Positions 38,554 through 46,998 of a stretch of 64,000 nucleotides of DNA are shown here, in pieces. The stretch's first letter is position 1. Each line of letters begins with the position of its first letter. The notes below the pieces were generated by a model, which did no database searches, was not told the DNA's origin, and worked only from the letters and a program-made list of their open reading frames with translations. The DNA lies in the NCBI RefSeq assembly GCF_015679325.1, contig NZ_JADPVI010000001.1, positions 806,001 through 870,000 on the forward strand. Reading direction: 5' to 3'. The translations under genes and the position numbers were made by a program. The DNA comes from Kaistella gelatinilytica. GTDB taxonomy: Bacteria > Bacteroidota > Bacteroidia > Flavobacteriales > Weeksellaceae.

Positions 38554-39537
38554 CTATTCTACATCGATTTTCTCTGAAGTTTTCCATTTCGTTTCGCGCC
38601 AGTCACTCTGTTCCTTTTTAGAAAGAAAAGACCACGCAACGATTCGGCTCGATTTGTTTCCCGTTCCAATTGGAATCGTTTTGATCTGCGTTGCTTCAAC
38701 AACTCCTAAAGCTTTGTAAACTCCCTTCAAATTAGATTCTTTGGAAACTAAAGTGGAGAACCAATAACAGTTTTCTGCGAAATCTTTACTTTCATTGATC
38801 ATATTGTGAATGAATGCATGTTCGCCACCTTCACAAATTAATTCCGCACTTATTCCTGCAAAATTAAGTTCGGGCGTTTTTACTTTTTTTCCGGTAAGAT
38901 TTTTTACTTTTCTACGGCTTGTTTTCTGAGCTTCTTCCGTTGAGGAATGAAAAGGCGGATTACAAATCGTTAAATCAATTTTTTCGTCTTCATTAATGAT
39001 TCCTGTGAAAATAGATTTCGTACTTTCCTGCAATCTGAATTTAATTTTATCTTTCAACGATTCATTAGAATCTACAATTTTTTGCGCAGATTCGATTGAA
39101 TCAGGATTGATATCGGATCCGATAAAATTCCAGCCATATTCGGTAACACCAATAATAGGGTAGATGCAATTCGCGCCAACTCCAATATCGAGAACCGTTA
39201 TTTGAGAACCGTTTGGAAGCGTTCCAAAATTACTTTGCGTTAATAAATCTGCGATATAATGCAGATAATCTGCTCTTCCCGGAATTGGTGGACAAAGATT
39301 TTTATCTGGAAAATCCCAGTTTTCGATGCCATAATAATGTTTAAGCAACGCTTTGTTAAGCAATTTTACCGCAACTGGATTTGCAAAATCTACAGAATTT
39401 TCACCATATTTATTAGGTTTAATATGTTCAGAAAGTTCAGGGATCGCAACCACCAAAGCTTCTAGATCATATTTTTCTCTATTTTTATTTCGGATATGAA
39501 GTCTCGTTTTTTCTTGAATATTTTTTTCTGCTGACAT
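38554..39537 (-). CDS. rlmF: 23S rRNA (adenine-1618-N6)-methyltransferase RlmF
   Basis: A 327-residue SAM-dependent enzyme that methylates A1618 of 23S rRNA. It shows the Rossmann motif VLDIGVGANCIYPIIG and the N6-adenine catalytic motif NPPF (TICNPPFHSSTEEA), plus the family block GRADYLHYIADLL. Basic N-terminal residues (RLHIRNKNREKYD) fit RNA binding. It appears to be a single-gene unit. Confidence 0.95.
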   Translation of the reverse strand: MSAEKNIQEKTRLHIRNKNREKYDLEALVVAIPELSEHIKPNKYGENSVDFANPVAVKLLNKALLKHYYGIENWDFPDKNLCPPIPGRADYLHYIADLLTQSNFGTLPNGSQITVLDIGVGANCIYPIIGVTEYGWNFIGSDINPDSIESAQKIVDSNESLKDKIKFRLQESTKSIFTGIINEDEKIDLTICNPPFHSSTEEAQKTSRRKVKNLTGKKVKTPELNFAGISAELICEGGEHAFIHNMINESKDFAENCYWFSTLVSKESNLKGVYKALGVVEATQIKTIPIGTGNKSSRIVAWSFLSKKEQSDWRETKWKTSEKIDVE

Positions 39538-39708
39538 CTTTTTAAAGTAATTTCTGTTAAGACTGCGAATTTACGGATTTTTTAAACGGAGAAAACAATT
39601 GTTGAATTTGTTTAAGCCAAGATTTCTCTCAGAATCATATGATCATTAATGAAGTTTTAATAAAGAATTCTTTAAGAGTAGAATCAAATTGAAATCACCA
39701 CGGAAAAA

Positions 39709-40611
39709 CTACCACCGTTTTTTTCTGACAAACAAAAAGGTCAGCAACACAATAAAACCCATTACTCCTAAAGTCAGAAAATATCCCATTGGCTGGTGAA
39801 GTTCGGGCATATTATCAAAATTCATCCCATAAATTCCAGCGATAAAAGTGACCGGGAAAAAGTACATGGAGTAGATCGCCAAAAATTTCATGACCTGATT
39901 GGCTTTTTGATCGCTCATGGCCAAAAACATCGAAATAAGACTGGTTACCTGCGCATTCAAATGTTCGAAATCGGTGATTACATCTTTATGTTTATCATTT
40001 AAATCGGTAATTTGTGCGTCATCTAATTTTAAAAGTTTGAATTTATAAATCCAGTCTGCGGAGATATTTAAAATCCGTGCATTGAGACCAGATTTCCTTT
40101 TCAACTGATACAATCTTCGAATTTGGTTGGAATTGTTGGTATTTTTAAGAAAAATTTCATTCTCAATATTATCCATCGTTTCCATGAGATTCTTTGATTC
40201 ATCATCAAATGATTTCATGACTTTTAAAGCTAATTGCAAGGCGATCGTGTCTGCAGAAACATCAGCATTTTCAAGCTTTAAAATTTCTTTTTTATATTCA
40301 TAAACGCTGCGGTTTTTCATGCGGTGAACCGTAATAATGATATTGTCGAGCAGAAAAATGCCCAGCTTGGTAGAAATATCGCTTATCGTGTTCAGATTCG
40401 AACGTTCTAACTCCGTATTTTCCCGCATCAGAAAAAATTTAACGTTGTGGTCCTGTTCAAATTTCGGGAGGTGATTTGGATCTATGGTATCTTCTAAAAG
40501 AAGCATGTTGATGTCGTATCGTTCGTGTAAGAAATTTAGATCTTCCTCTGTCGGAGCTTCAACATCGATCCATTCACAGTGGTCGTTTCGATAAATAATT
40601 TCTATAGCCAT
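39709..40611 (-). CDS. corA: CorA-family magnesium transporter
   Basis: A 300-residue channel-like Mg2+ (or Co2+/Ni2+) transporter. The long N-terminal cytoplasmic funnel domain is followed by two C-terminal membrane helices; the first ends in the diagnostic YGMNFDNMPE (GMN motif, with acidic mouth loop) and the second is followed by the basic tail RKKRW. The helix before (LAIYSMYFFPVTFIAGI) carries the conserved stalk. It is divergent from fabH. Confidence 0.95.
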   Translation of the reverse strand: MAIEIIYRNDHCEWIDVEAPTEEDLNFLHERYDINMLLLEDTIDPNHLPKFEQDHNVKFFLMRENTELERSNLNTISDISTKLGIFLLDNIIITVHRMKNRSVYEYKKEILKLENADVSADTIALQLALKVMKSFDDESKNLMETMDNIENEIFLKNTNNSNQIRRLYQLKRKSGLNARILNISADWIYKFKLLKLDDAQITDLNDKHKDVITDFEHLNAQVTSLISMFLAMSDQKANQVMKFLAIYSMYFFPVTFIAGIYGMNFDNMPELHQPMGYFLTLGVMGFIVLLTFLFVRKKRW

Positions 40612-40675
40612 TTCACAAATTTAATACTATTTTTAAGTAAAGATTAAACTTTTTTATTATGTTTTAAATATAATT

Positions 40676-40683
40676 TATCTTTG
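40676..40683 (+). promoter_or_regulatory. -7 promoter box of fabH
   Basis: TATCTTTG, a full TAnnTTTG match, 20 bp before the fabH ATG. A diffuse T-rich region stands in place of a clear -33 element. Confidence 0.55.
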
Positions 40684-40703
40684 TCTTTAGTAAAAAAAAA
40701 TTC

Positions 40704-41726
40704 ATGATAAAAAGTACAATAAAAGGGATTGGTCATTATGTTCCCGAAAACGTGGTCACCAATGATGATCTTTCAAAACTAATGACTACCAATGATGAGT
40801 GGATCACCGAAAGAACCGGCATTAAAGAGCGTCATCACCGAAAAAACAGAAATGATTCGGAAGAAACGACTTCGTATTTAGGTTTCAAAGCTTCAGAAAA
40901 AGCTTTGGAAATGGCAGGTTTAACTGCAAAAGATATCGACTTTATTGTTTTCGCGACGCTTTCACCAGATTATTATTTTCCGGGTTGTGGCGTTTTGCTG
41001 CAGGAAAAATTAGGTTGTGACACGATTGGTGCGCTAGATGTTAGAAATCAATGTTCTGGATTTGTTTATGCGATGAGTGTTGCCAATGCTTTTATTAAAG
41101 CTGGTCAGTACAAAAATATCTTGGTGGTCGGAGCAGAAGTTCATTCTTTTGGTTTAGATTTTTCAGATGAAGGTCGTGGCGTTTCTGTGATCTTTGGAGA
41201 TGGAGCAGGAGCCGTGATTTTATCTGCTTCAGAAGACGAAAACGCTGGAGATATTTTAGCCTTCAATATGCATTCGGAAGGAAAATATGCTGATGAATTG
41301 TGTACCAAATTTCCGGGTTCAAAATATGGTTGGAGCGATAGAATACGTTTGGAGCCTGAAAATGTAACCAATGCCGAGGTTTATCCAGTGATGAATGGAA
41401 ATTTTGTTTTCAAACATGCAGTGACAAGATTTCCGGAAACCATGAATGAAGCTTTGAAATCAGCTGGAAAAACGGTTGAAGATTTAGACATGTTCATTCC
41501 ACATCAGGCGAATCTAAGAATTGCACAATTCGTACAGAAGAAATTTAATTTGCCTGACGAAAAAGTGTTTAATAACATTCAGAAATACGGAAATACAACC
41601 GCAGCTTCAATTCCGCTCGCATTGAGTGAAGCCATTGAAAAAGGAAAAATAAAAAGAGGAGATCTTGTTCTTCTTTCCGCCTTTGGAAGCGGATTTACCT
41701 GGGGTTCGATCTTATTTGAATACTAA
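40704..41726 (+). CDS. fabH: 3-oxoacyl-ACP synthase III (FabH)
   Basis: A 340-residue condensing enzyme that starts fatty-acid synthesis by joining an acyl-CoA to malonyl-ACP. The triad is intact: Cys117 (RNQCSGF), His267 (PHQANLRI) and Asn297 (YGNTTAAS). The conserved start GIGHYVPENVVTN and the TNDEWITERTGIKERH block are present. It is monocistronic, not in a fab cluster; in this group the enzyme usually prefers branched primers, and a branched-chain E1 is elsewhere in the window, but the specificity is inferred. Confidence 0.95.
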   Translation: MIKSTIKGIGHYVPENVVTNDDLSKLMTTNDEWITERTGIKERHHRKNRNDSEETTSYLGFKASEKALEMAGLTAKDIDFIVFATLSPDYYFPGCGVLLQEKLGCDTIGALDVRNQCSGFVYAMSVANAFIKAGQYKNILVVGAEVHSFGLDFSDEGRGVSVIFGDGAGAVILSASEDENAGDILAFNMHSEGKYADELCTKFPGSKYGWSDRIRLEPENVTNAEVYPVMNGNFVFKHAVTRFPETMNEALKSAGKTVEDLDMFIPHQANLRIAQFVQKKFNLPDEKVFNNIQKYGNTTAASIPLALSEAIEKGKIKRGDLVLLSAFGSGFTWGSILFEY

Positions 41727-41727
41727 T

Positions 41728-41755
41728 AAAAAATGCGTCGACCGACGCATTTTTT
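41728..41755. terminator. Bidirectional terminator between fabH and a small lipoprotein gene
   Basis: A 13-bp inverted repeat (41728-41740 with 41743-41755), GC core GCGTCG/CGACGC, flanked by A and T tracts. It touches the stop codon of the lipoprotein gene on minus. Confidence 0.92.
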
Positions 41756-41944
41756 TTATTTTGTTTCTACTTTCATAGAATCTTTTACCTGTGCCGAATC
41801 GCTCATCGCGGCGTCTGGAACACCCGCATTTCGTTTTTCATCAACACTGTGACTCTCTTTATAATCCTCACGTTTTTCTTCTTTTTGAGCGCAACTCGCA
41901 AAACTTAAAGTTCCCAGGATTGCAAAAGCCAATACTTTTTTCAT
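41756..41944 (-). CDS. Small lipoprotein of unknown function
   Basis: 62 residues from the ATG at 41944 (an upstream ATG in frame would spoil the signal). MKKVLAFAILGTLSFASC is a lipoprotein signal with the lipidated Cys at 18; the remaining ~44 residues are highly charged and disordered (KEEKREDYKESHSVDEK). It is probably anchored in a membrane. No family recognised. Confidence 0.7.
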   Translation of the reverse strand: MKKVLAFAILGTLSFASCAQKEEKREDYKESHSVDEKRNAGVPDAAMSDSAQVKDSMKVETK

Positions 41945-42168
41945 AATAAAATTTTTTAATTGTTCCGTGGTCAAACAAAAATGATGCAACTCTTTTTTTT
42001 TGGTAAATATGTGAAAATTTAATCACGGAATCTTTTTATTGATCCATCCTTTGTAATGACTTTTATCAAAATTGATTTTTGTCATTGTCCACTATATTTT
42101 TTATGGCGCAAAATGGAGTTAACTTTACTAGTGCCATAGCAATAAAGAAATTAAAAAACCTAGATATA

Positions 42169-44919
42169 ATGGAACTTAAAACTAAAAAAGATGCGAAATA
42201 CATCTATTCTTTCGGCGGCGGAAAAGCCGACGGAAATGAATCAATGAAAAACCTGTTGGGAGGTAAAGGAGCGAACCTTGCTGAAATGGCAGGTCACAAA
42301 GATCTTCAGCTTCCTGTTCCGCCCGGATTTACCGTCACTACAGAAGTTTGTACTTATTATTACGGTCACAAAAAAACCTATCCAAAAAAATTAGAAAAAG
42401 AAATTAAACAAGCCCTTTCTGAAGTTGAAAAACTGATGGGCAAAAAGTTTGGAGATTTAAAAGATCCACTTTTAATGTCGGTTCGTTCCGGTGCGAGAAA
42501 ATCAATGCCCGGAATGATGGACACGGTTTTAAATATCGGTTTAAATGACGAAACGGTAAAAGGTCTCATCGAAAAATCCGGAGATGCGAGATTTGCTTAC
42601 GATGCTTACCGACGACTGGTCATGATGTATTCTGACGTTGTCATTGAAAAAGCCGGTGGAATGGAACCTGCAAAAGGAAAAGGAATCCGAAAATTAATGG
42701 ATGAACGATTAGAAGAAGTCAAAAAAGAAAGAGGCGTAGAATTAGATACCGAACTTTCTGCCGACGATTTGCAAAAATTAGTCAAAGAATTTAAAGCCTT
42801 AACCAAAAAATATTTAAAAGTAGAATTCCCGGAAAATCCCTGGGATCAATTAATGGGCGGAATTGGAGCAGTCTTCGCTTCCTGGAACGGAAAACGTGCC
42901 ATTGAATATCGGAAAATTGAAAGAATTCCTGATGATTGGGGAACTGCGGTAAATGTTCAGGCGATGGTTTATGGAAATATGGGCGAAGATTCTTGCACCG
43001 GAGTTGCCTTTACGAGAAATCCCGGAAATGGCGATCATTATTTTTATGGAGAATATTTGGTCAATGCTCAAGGAGAAGATGTTGTAGCCGGAATCAGAAC
43101 GCCGTCTCCGATTAATAATGCCTCTAAAAATGATCATTCAAAAGACTTGATGACTTTAGAAAAATTCATGCCTTCTCAGTTTAAAGAACTGGATGAAATT
43201 CAGCAGCGTCTGGAAAAACATTACAAAGACATGCAGGATATTGAGTTCACCATTGAAAAAGGAAAACTTTTTATGTTGCAATGCAGAGTCGGAAAAAGAA
43301 ATGGAGTTGCTGCCGTAAAAATGGCTGCAGATATGTTCAAAGAAAAATTAATTGATGCCGATACGGCTGTAATGCGTGTTAATCCAAATCAGTTGATCGA
43401 ATTGTTACTTCCGATGATCGATCCTGCCGAAGAAAAGAAAAATAAACCTATTGCAAAAGGTCTTCCTGCAGGTCCGGGTGGTGCCGTAGGAAAAGTGGTT
43501 TTCTCTTCAGAGGAAGCCGTAGAATTAGGATTAAAAGGAGAAAAAGTGATTCTCGTTCGGGAAGAAACTTCGCCCGAAGATGTTGATGGAATGCATAAAG
43601 CGCAAGCAATTTTAACCACAAAAGGTGGAATGACTTCGCACGCAGCTTTGGTCGCAAGAGGTTGGGGAAAATGCTGTATCGTAGGTTGTAACGACATTGA
43701 AATTTTTGAAAAAGAAAAATACTTCTTAACCAAAGGCGGCAAAAAAATCCACGATGGAGAATGGGTAACCATGAACGGAACAACCGGAATTGCTTATGAA
43801 GGCGTTTTGGAATTAACCAGTACCGATCTCAATAAAAATGCCTCTTACAAAACCTTGATGACTTTGGTCGATAAAGCTAAAAGATTAGGAGTAAGAACCA
43901 ATGCAGATACGCCGAAAGATGCGCAACAAGCCGCTTATTTCGGGGCAGAAGGAATTGGATTATTCAGAACGGAGCACATGTTTTACGGAGAAGGAAGCGA
44001 GAAACCTTTATTCCTGCTGCGAAAAATGATCATGAGCACGACAGAAAAAGAACGTAAATCTGCCTTGAATGAACTTTTTAAATTTGTAAAAAAAGACATT
44101 AAAGCAACTTTAGAAGTAATGGACGGAAAACCGGTTACGATTCGTTTGCTCGATCCACCATTGCACGAATTTGTTCCGCACGATAAAGAAAAATTACAGG
44201 AGTTAAGCAAAGAACTCGGCGTAAGAATGAGTGTTTTGAATCGCAGAATCCTTGCCCTTCACGAAAACAATCCTATGTTGGGACATCGTGGCGTTCGTTT
44301 GGGAGTTTCTTATCCGGAGATTACAGAAATGCAGGTTCGGGCAATATTAGAAGCTGCTTCTGAATTAATACGAGATGGTAAAAAAGCCTTACCGGAAATT
44401 ATGATTCCTGTCGTTATGGGACGTCACGAACTTCGTCATCAAAAAGAAATCGTAGATAGAGTTTACGCAGAAGTTTGCGAAAAAATGAAAATGAAATCGA
44501 TCCCTTATCTCTATGGAACCATGATCGAAACTCCTAGAGCCGCTTTGAAAGGCGATTCAATGGCAACGGTTGCAGATTTCTTTAGCTTCGGAACTAATGA
44601 TCTAACGCAAATGTGTTTCGGATTTTCTCGAGATGATATCGGTGGATTTTTACCGAAATATTTAGACTTAAAATTGTTGCCGGAAGATCCTTTCGTATCC
44701 ATCGATCAAAGTGGAGTGGGAGAATTAATTAGAATTGGCGTAGAAAAAGGCCGTTCTGTAAAACCTCATTTAAAAGTTGGCATTTGCGGCGAACACGGCG
44801 GTGATCCGGAATCCGTAAAATTCTGTCATAGACTCGGTTTAAATTATGTAAGTTGTTCTCCGTTTAGAGTTCCAATTGCAAGATTGGCTGCAGCTCAAGC
44901 TGCGATTGAAGAAAAATAA
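42169..44919 (+). CDS. ppdK: Pyruvate, phosphate dikinase
   Basis: Interconverts pyruvate + ATP + Pi and PEP + AMP + PPi. From the ATG at 42169 the protein is 916 residues and begins, as in the family, just before YSFGGGKADGNESM and LLGGKGANLAEM; longer starts (42103 ATG, 42079 TTG) are possible but add nothing conserved. The nucleotide-binding domain (RSGARKSMPGMMDTVLNIG), the swivelling domain with phospho-His491 (GGMTSHAALVARGWGKCC) and the PEP-binding barrel (FRTEHMFYG, CGEHGGDP) are complete. It supplies PEP for gluconeogenesis. Confidence 0.96.
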   Translation: MELKTKKDAKYIYSFGGGKADGNESMKNLLGGKGANLAEMAGHKDLQLPVPPGFTVTTEVCTYYYGHKKTYPKKLEKEIKQALSEVEKLMGKKFGDLKDPLLMSVRSGARKSMPGMMDTVLNIGLNDETVKGLIEKSGDARFAYDAYRRLVMMYSDVVIEKAGGMEPAKGKGIRKLMDERLEEVKKERGVELDTELSADDLQKLVKEFKALTKKYLKVEFPENPWDQLMGGIGAVFASWNGKRAIEYRKIERIPDDWGTAVNVQAMVYGNMGEDSCTGVAFTRNPGNGDHYFYGEYLVNAQGEDVVAGIRTPSPINNASKNDHSKDLMTLEKFMPSQFKELDEIQQRLEKHYKDMQDIEFTIEKGKLFMLQCRVGKRNGVAAVKMAADMFKEKLIDADTAVMRVNPNQLIELLLPMIDPAEEKKNKPIAKGLPAGPGGAVGKVVFSSEEAVELGLKGEKVILVREETSPEDVDGMHKAQAILTTKGGMTSHAALVARGWGKCCIVGCNDIEIFEKEKYFLTKGGKKIHDGEWVTMNGTTGIAYEGVLELTSTDLNKNASYKTLMTLVDKAKRLGVRTNADTPKDAQQAAYFGAEGIGLFRTEHMFYGEGSEKPLFLLRKMIMSTTEKERKSALNELFKFVKKDIKATLEVMDGKPVTIRLLDPPLHEFVPHDKEKLQELSKELGVRMSVLNRRILALHENNPMLGHRGVRLGVSYPEITEMQVRAILEAASELIRDGKKALPEIMIPVVMGRHELRHQKEIVDRVYAEVCEKMKMKSIPYLYGTMIETPRAALKGDSMATVADFFSFGTNDLTQMCFGFSRDDIGGFLPKYLDLKLLPEDPFVSIDQSGVGELIRIGVEKGRSVKPHLKVGICGEHGGDPESVKFCHRLGLNYVSCSPFRVPIARLAAAQAAIEEK

Positions 44920-44942
44920 TTTTCAGATCTTATAATTAAATG

Positions 44943-44970
44943 AAACTGCCTCAATTTTTCGAGGCAGTTT
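44943..44970. terminator. Bidirectional terminator after ppdK
   Basis: A perfect 10-bp stem (44943-44952 with 44961-44970) around an 8-nt loop, with T-rich DNA downstream on plus and 7 bp from the convergent peptidase stop. Confidence 0.92.
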
Positions 44971-44977
44971 TTATTTT

Positions 44978-45820
44978 TTAATTAAAAGTTTCAAAATCAG
45001 TTCCGTCATAGCTGGCAAAAACCATTGTTGGATAAGAATCCTGATGGAAAATATTTCCGTCTTTATCAATCGCAATTGCACCCGCAAATCCGTCGATTTC
45101 TTGGAGCTCTTTAAAGGTTTTTTCAAAAGCTTTTTCAATCGTCATTCCATCGGTCACACGAATTACAATCTTCGTCGCAGTTGCGTTGCTGACAATATCT
45201 TCACCGACTCCGGTACAACTTACTCCGCAAAATTGATTCGCGAAATTTCCTGCAACAGTGGCAGAATCTGAGATTCTTCCCACGATCTCAAAACCTTTTC
45301 CACCTGTAGAAGTTCCAGCTGCTAATTTTCCGCTGGCATCTAATGCGACACAACCAACCGTTCCTTTTCCGCCATTTTTAACTTTCTCTTCATATTCTTT
45401 TCTACGCTGTGGAATTTCAGTAGAGAAATCTTCAAAACCATTTTCAGATGCATATATCTTTGCACCATTTCCACCCAAAACACGGTCGTCCTCTTTCATT
45501 AAAACCTGCGAAACCTGAATGGGATTTTGTACATTTTCAATATTGATAACTCCAGCAAATTTCTGCGTGTCGCCATTCATCAAAGAAGCACTCATCCGGA
45601 TTTTCCCGTCGCTTTGAATTTGAGAACCGATTCCTGCATTATATAAGGAATCGTTTTCCAACATCGAAATAGCGTAAACGACCGTATCTTCTGCTGAATT
45701 CGTTTTTAAAAACTCAAAAGCTTTTCCTGCGATTTCTTTTAAAGAATTTTGTTTCGCCGTTTTCACTTCGTGGCTTTGATCGCTTTCGGAGAAAAATCCG
45801 CCGTGGATGATGATTTTCAT
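44978..45820 (-). CDS. Isoaspartyl peptidase / plant-type L-asparaginase (Ntn hydrolase)
   Basis: 280 residues, a self-cleaving precursor that yields alpha and beta chains. The nucleophile is the Thr in GKGTVGCVALD, the new N-terminus after cleavage; GTSTGG, which contacts substrate, follows. The N-terminal HGG motif (IIIHGGF) is present. No signal peptide, so cytosolic. It cleaves beta-aspartyl peptides; because it lies next to cyanophycinase on the same strand (93 bp gap), the likely natural substrate is the beta-Asp-Arg dipeptide released from cyanophycin. This role is inferred. Confidence 0.92.
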   Translation of the reverse strand: MKIIIHGGFFSESDQSHEVKTAKQNSLKEIAGKAFEFLKTNSAEDTVVYAISMLENDSLYNAGIGSQIQSDGKIRMSASLMNGDTQKFAGVINIENVQNPIQVSQVLMKEDDRVLGGNGAKIYASENGFEDFSTEIPQRRKEYEEKVKNGGKGTVGCVALDASGKLAAGTSTGGKGFEIVGRISDSATVAGNFANQFCGVSCTGVGEDIVSNATATKIVIRVTDGMTIEKAFEKTFKELQEIDGFAGAIAIDKDGNIFHQDSYPTMVFASYDGTDFETFN

Positions 45821-45913
45821 TAAATTTTATTTTTAAGGATGAGGTTTACTACGCGTTAATTTCAAAATATATTTTGAAACGAATTATTAATTGCAGATAA
45901 TCTTTTTTTGAAT

Positions 45914-46801
45914 CTAATGATCCTGCGGAATCGGATTGTACTGAGAATTAACAATGGTCAAATCTTTCGTTTTTAAATCATAAAAATCATTCTGCGATAA
46001 AACGTGAACGATCAAATTATCAATGGAAATAGGTTGACCAAGTTCGATATTGGTAAGGTTTGTATCTTTAATGAATCGACCGTCAACTAAAATAACAAGT
46101 CCGGAACCGATCGCAGTCATGATATCACCATCGATATAAAGTCCGGTATCTTCACCCAAACCAATTCCCAATGTCCGCGGATTATTGACAACTGCCTGAA
46201 ACAATCTTCCAATTCTTCCGCGCTGTACAAAATGCGTATCAACGATCACATTTTCTATGAAACCCAATCCTTGCGTTGTTTTTATTTCGCCTTTTAACAG
46301 AGCTTCGCTACTGGAACCTTGATAGATCATATTTTCAGAAGCAGCAGCAGCTCCGGCAGAAGTTCCGGCATAAATAAAATCCTGTTCCTGATATTTCAAT
46401 AAGATCGCATCGTGAAATCTGGTCCCGCCCAAAATTGAAGTCAGGCGCAGTTGATCTCCACCCGTAAACATCACTATATCTGCGGCATTTGCACGCGCAA
46501 CCATCGCATCACTATTGGCTTGCTCTCTATTTTGAATATCTAAAATATTGACGTTTTTTGAGCCGAGAAATTCGAAAGCCTTCTTATATTCGGGACCAAC
46601 AATTTGCGGAATTTGCGAGGCTGTGGTAATAATCTCGATGACAGAATCTTCCTTCAATCGGGATTCGTTGATGATCTTCCGTAGAATTCCTCTTTCAAAA
46701 AAGTTGAGGTTCCGTTCTACATTCTGGTCGTATTCGGTTTCTGCAAAGCTGCCCTTGTTTACGGCACCACCGATAATCATTAATTTTCCAATTGGTCTCA
46801 T
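45914..46801 (-). CDS. cphB: Cyanophycinase
   Basis: 295 residues from the ATG at 46801; a longer frame (46852) adds a hydrophobic stretch absent from the family core. It is a Ser-dependent exopeptidase (S51-like) that cuts cyanophycin to beta-Asp-Arg dipeptides. The nucleophile is Ser148 in YAGTSAGAAAA; MIIGGAVNKG at the start and VMFTGGDQLRL are family hallmarks. There is no signal peptide, indicating breakdown of an internal store. It is divergent from cphA. Confidence 0.94.
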   Translation of the reverse strand: MRPIGKLMIIGGAVNKGSFAETEYDQNVERNLNFFERGILRKIINESRLKEDSVIEIITTASQIPQIVGPEYKKAFEFLGSKNVNILDIQNREQANSDAMVARANAADIVMFTGGDQLRLTSILGGTRFHDAILLKYQEQDFIYAGTSAGAAAASENMIYQGSSSEALLKGEIKTTQGLGFIENVIVDTHFVQRGRIGRLFQAVVNNPRTLGIGLGEDTGLYIDGDIMTAIGSGLVILVDGRFIKDTNLTNIELGQPISIDNLIVHVLSQNDFYDLKTKDLTIVNSQYNPIPQDH

Positions 46802-46945
46802 AGCTTGCAAATTTAGAAAAAATATTACTTTCTGCTTAAATACTTTATACAAATATGAAATCTTTTATTTGTATCAATTCACTTCAAATTAATGCTATTA
46901 GTTATCATTTTGAAAAAAATATTTCAAATTATTAAGCATTTCTTT

Positions 46946-46953
46946 TATCTTTG
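46946..46953 (+). promoter_or_regulatory. -7 promoter box of cphA
   Basis: TATCTTTG, a full TAnnTTTG match, 45 bp before the cphA ATG. No good -33 element at the standard distance. Confidence 0.5.
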
Positions 46954-46998
46954 ATTTTCAATAAAAAAAATTAACCATCATAATTACAGGATAACAAT

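Noticed and set aside
42079-42168. Upstream starts of ppdK (TTG 42079, ATG 42103)
   Set aside because: The added ~30 residues are not conserved in the family; the ATG at 42169 places the N-terminus at the usual YSFGGG position.
43389-43783. Two overlapping long antisense frames within ppdK
   Set aside because: They mirror the codon usage of the strongly conserved PPDK gene and have no start context, signal or domain.
46548-46892. A 114-codon plus-strand frame over the cyanophycinase start
   Set aside because: Antisense to conserved coding sequence, composition not protein-like, and it crosses the divergent promoter region.
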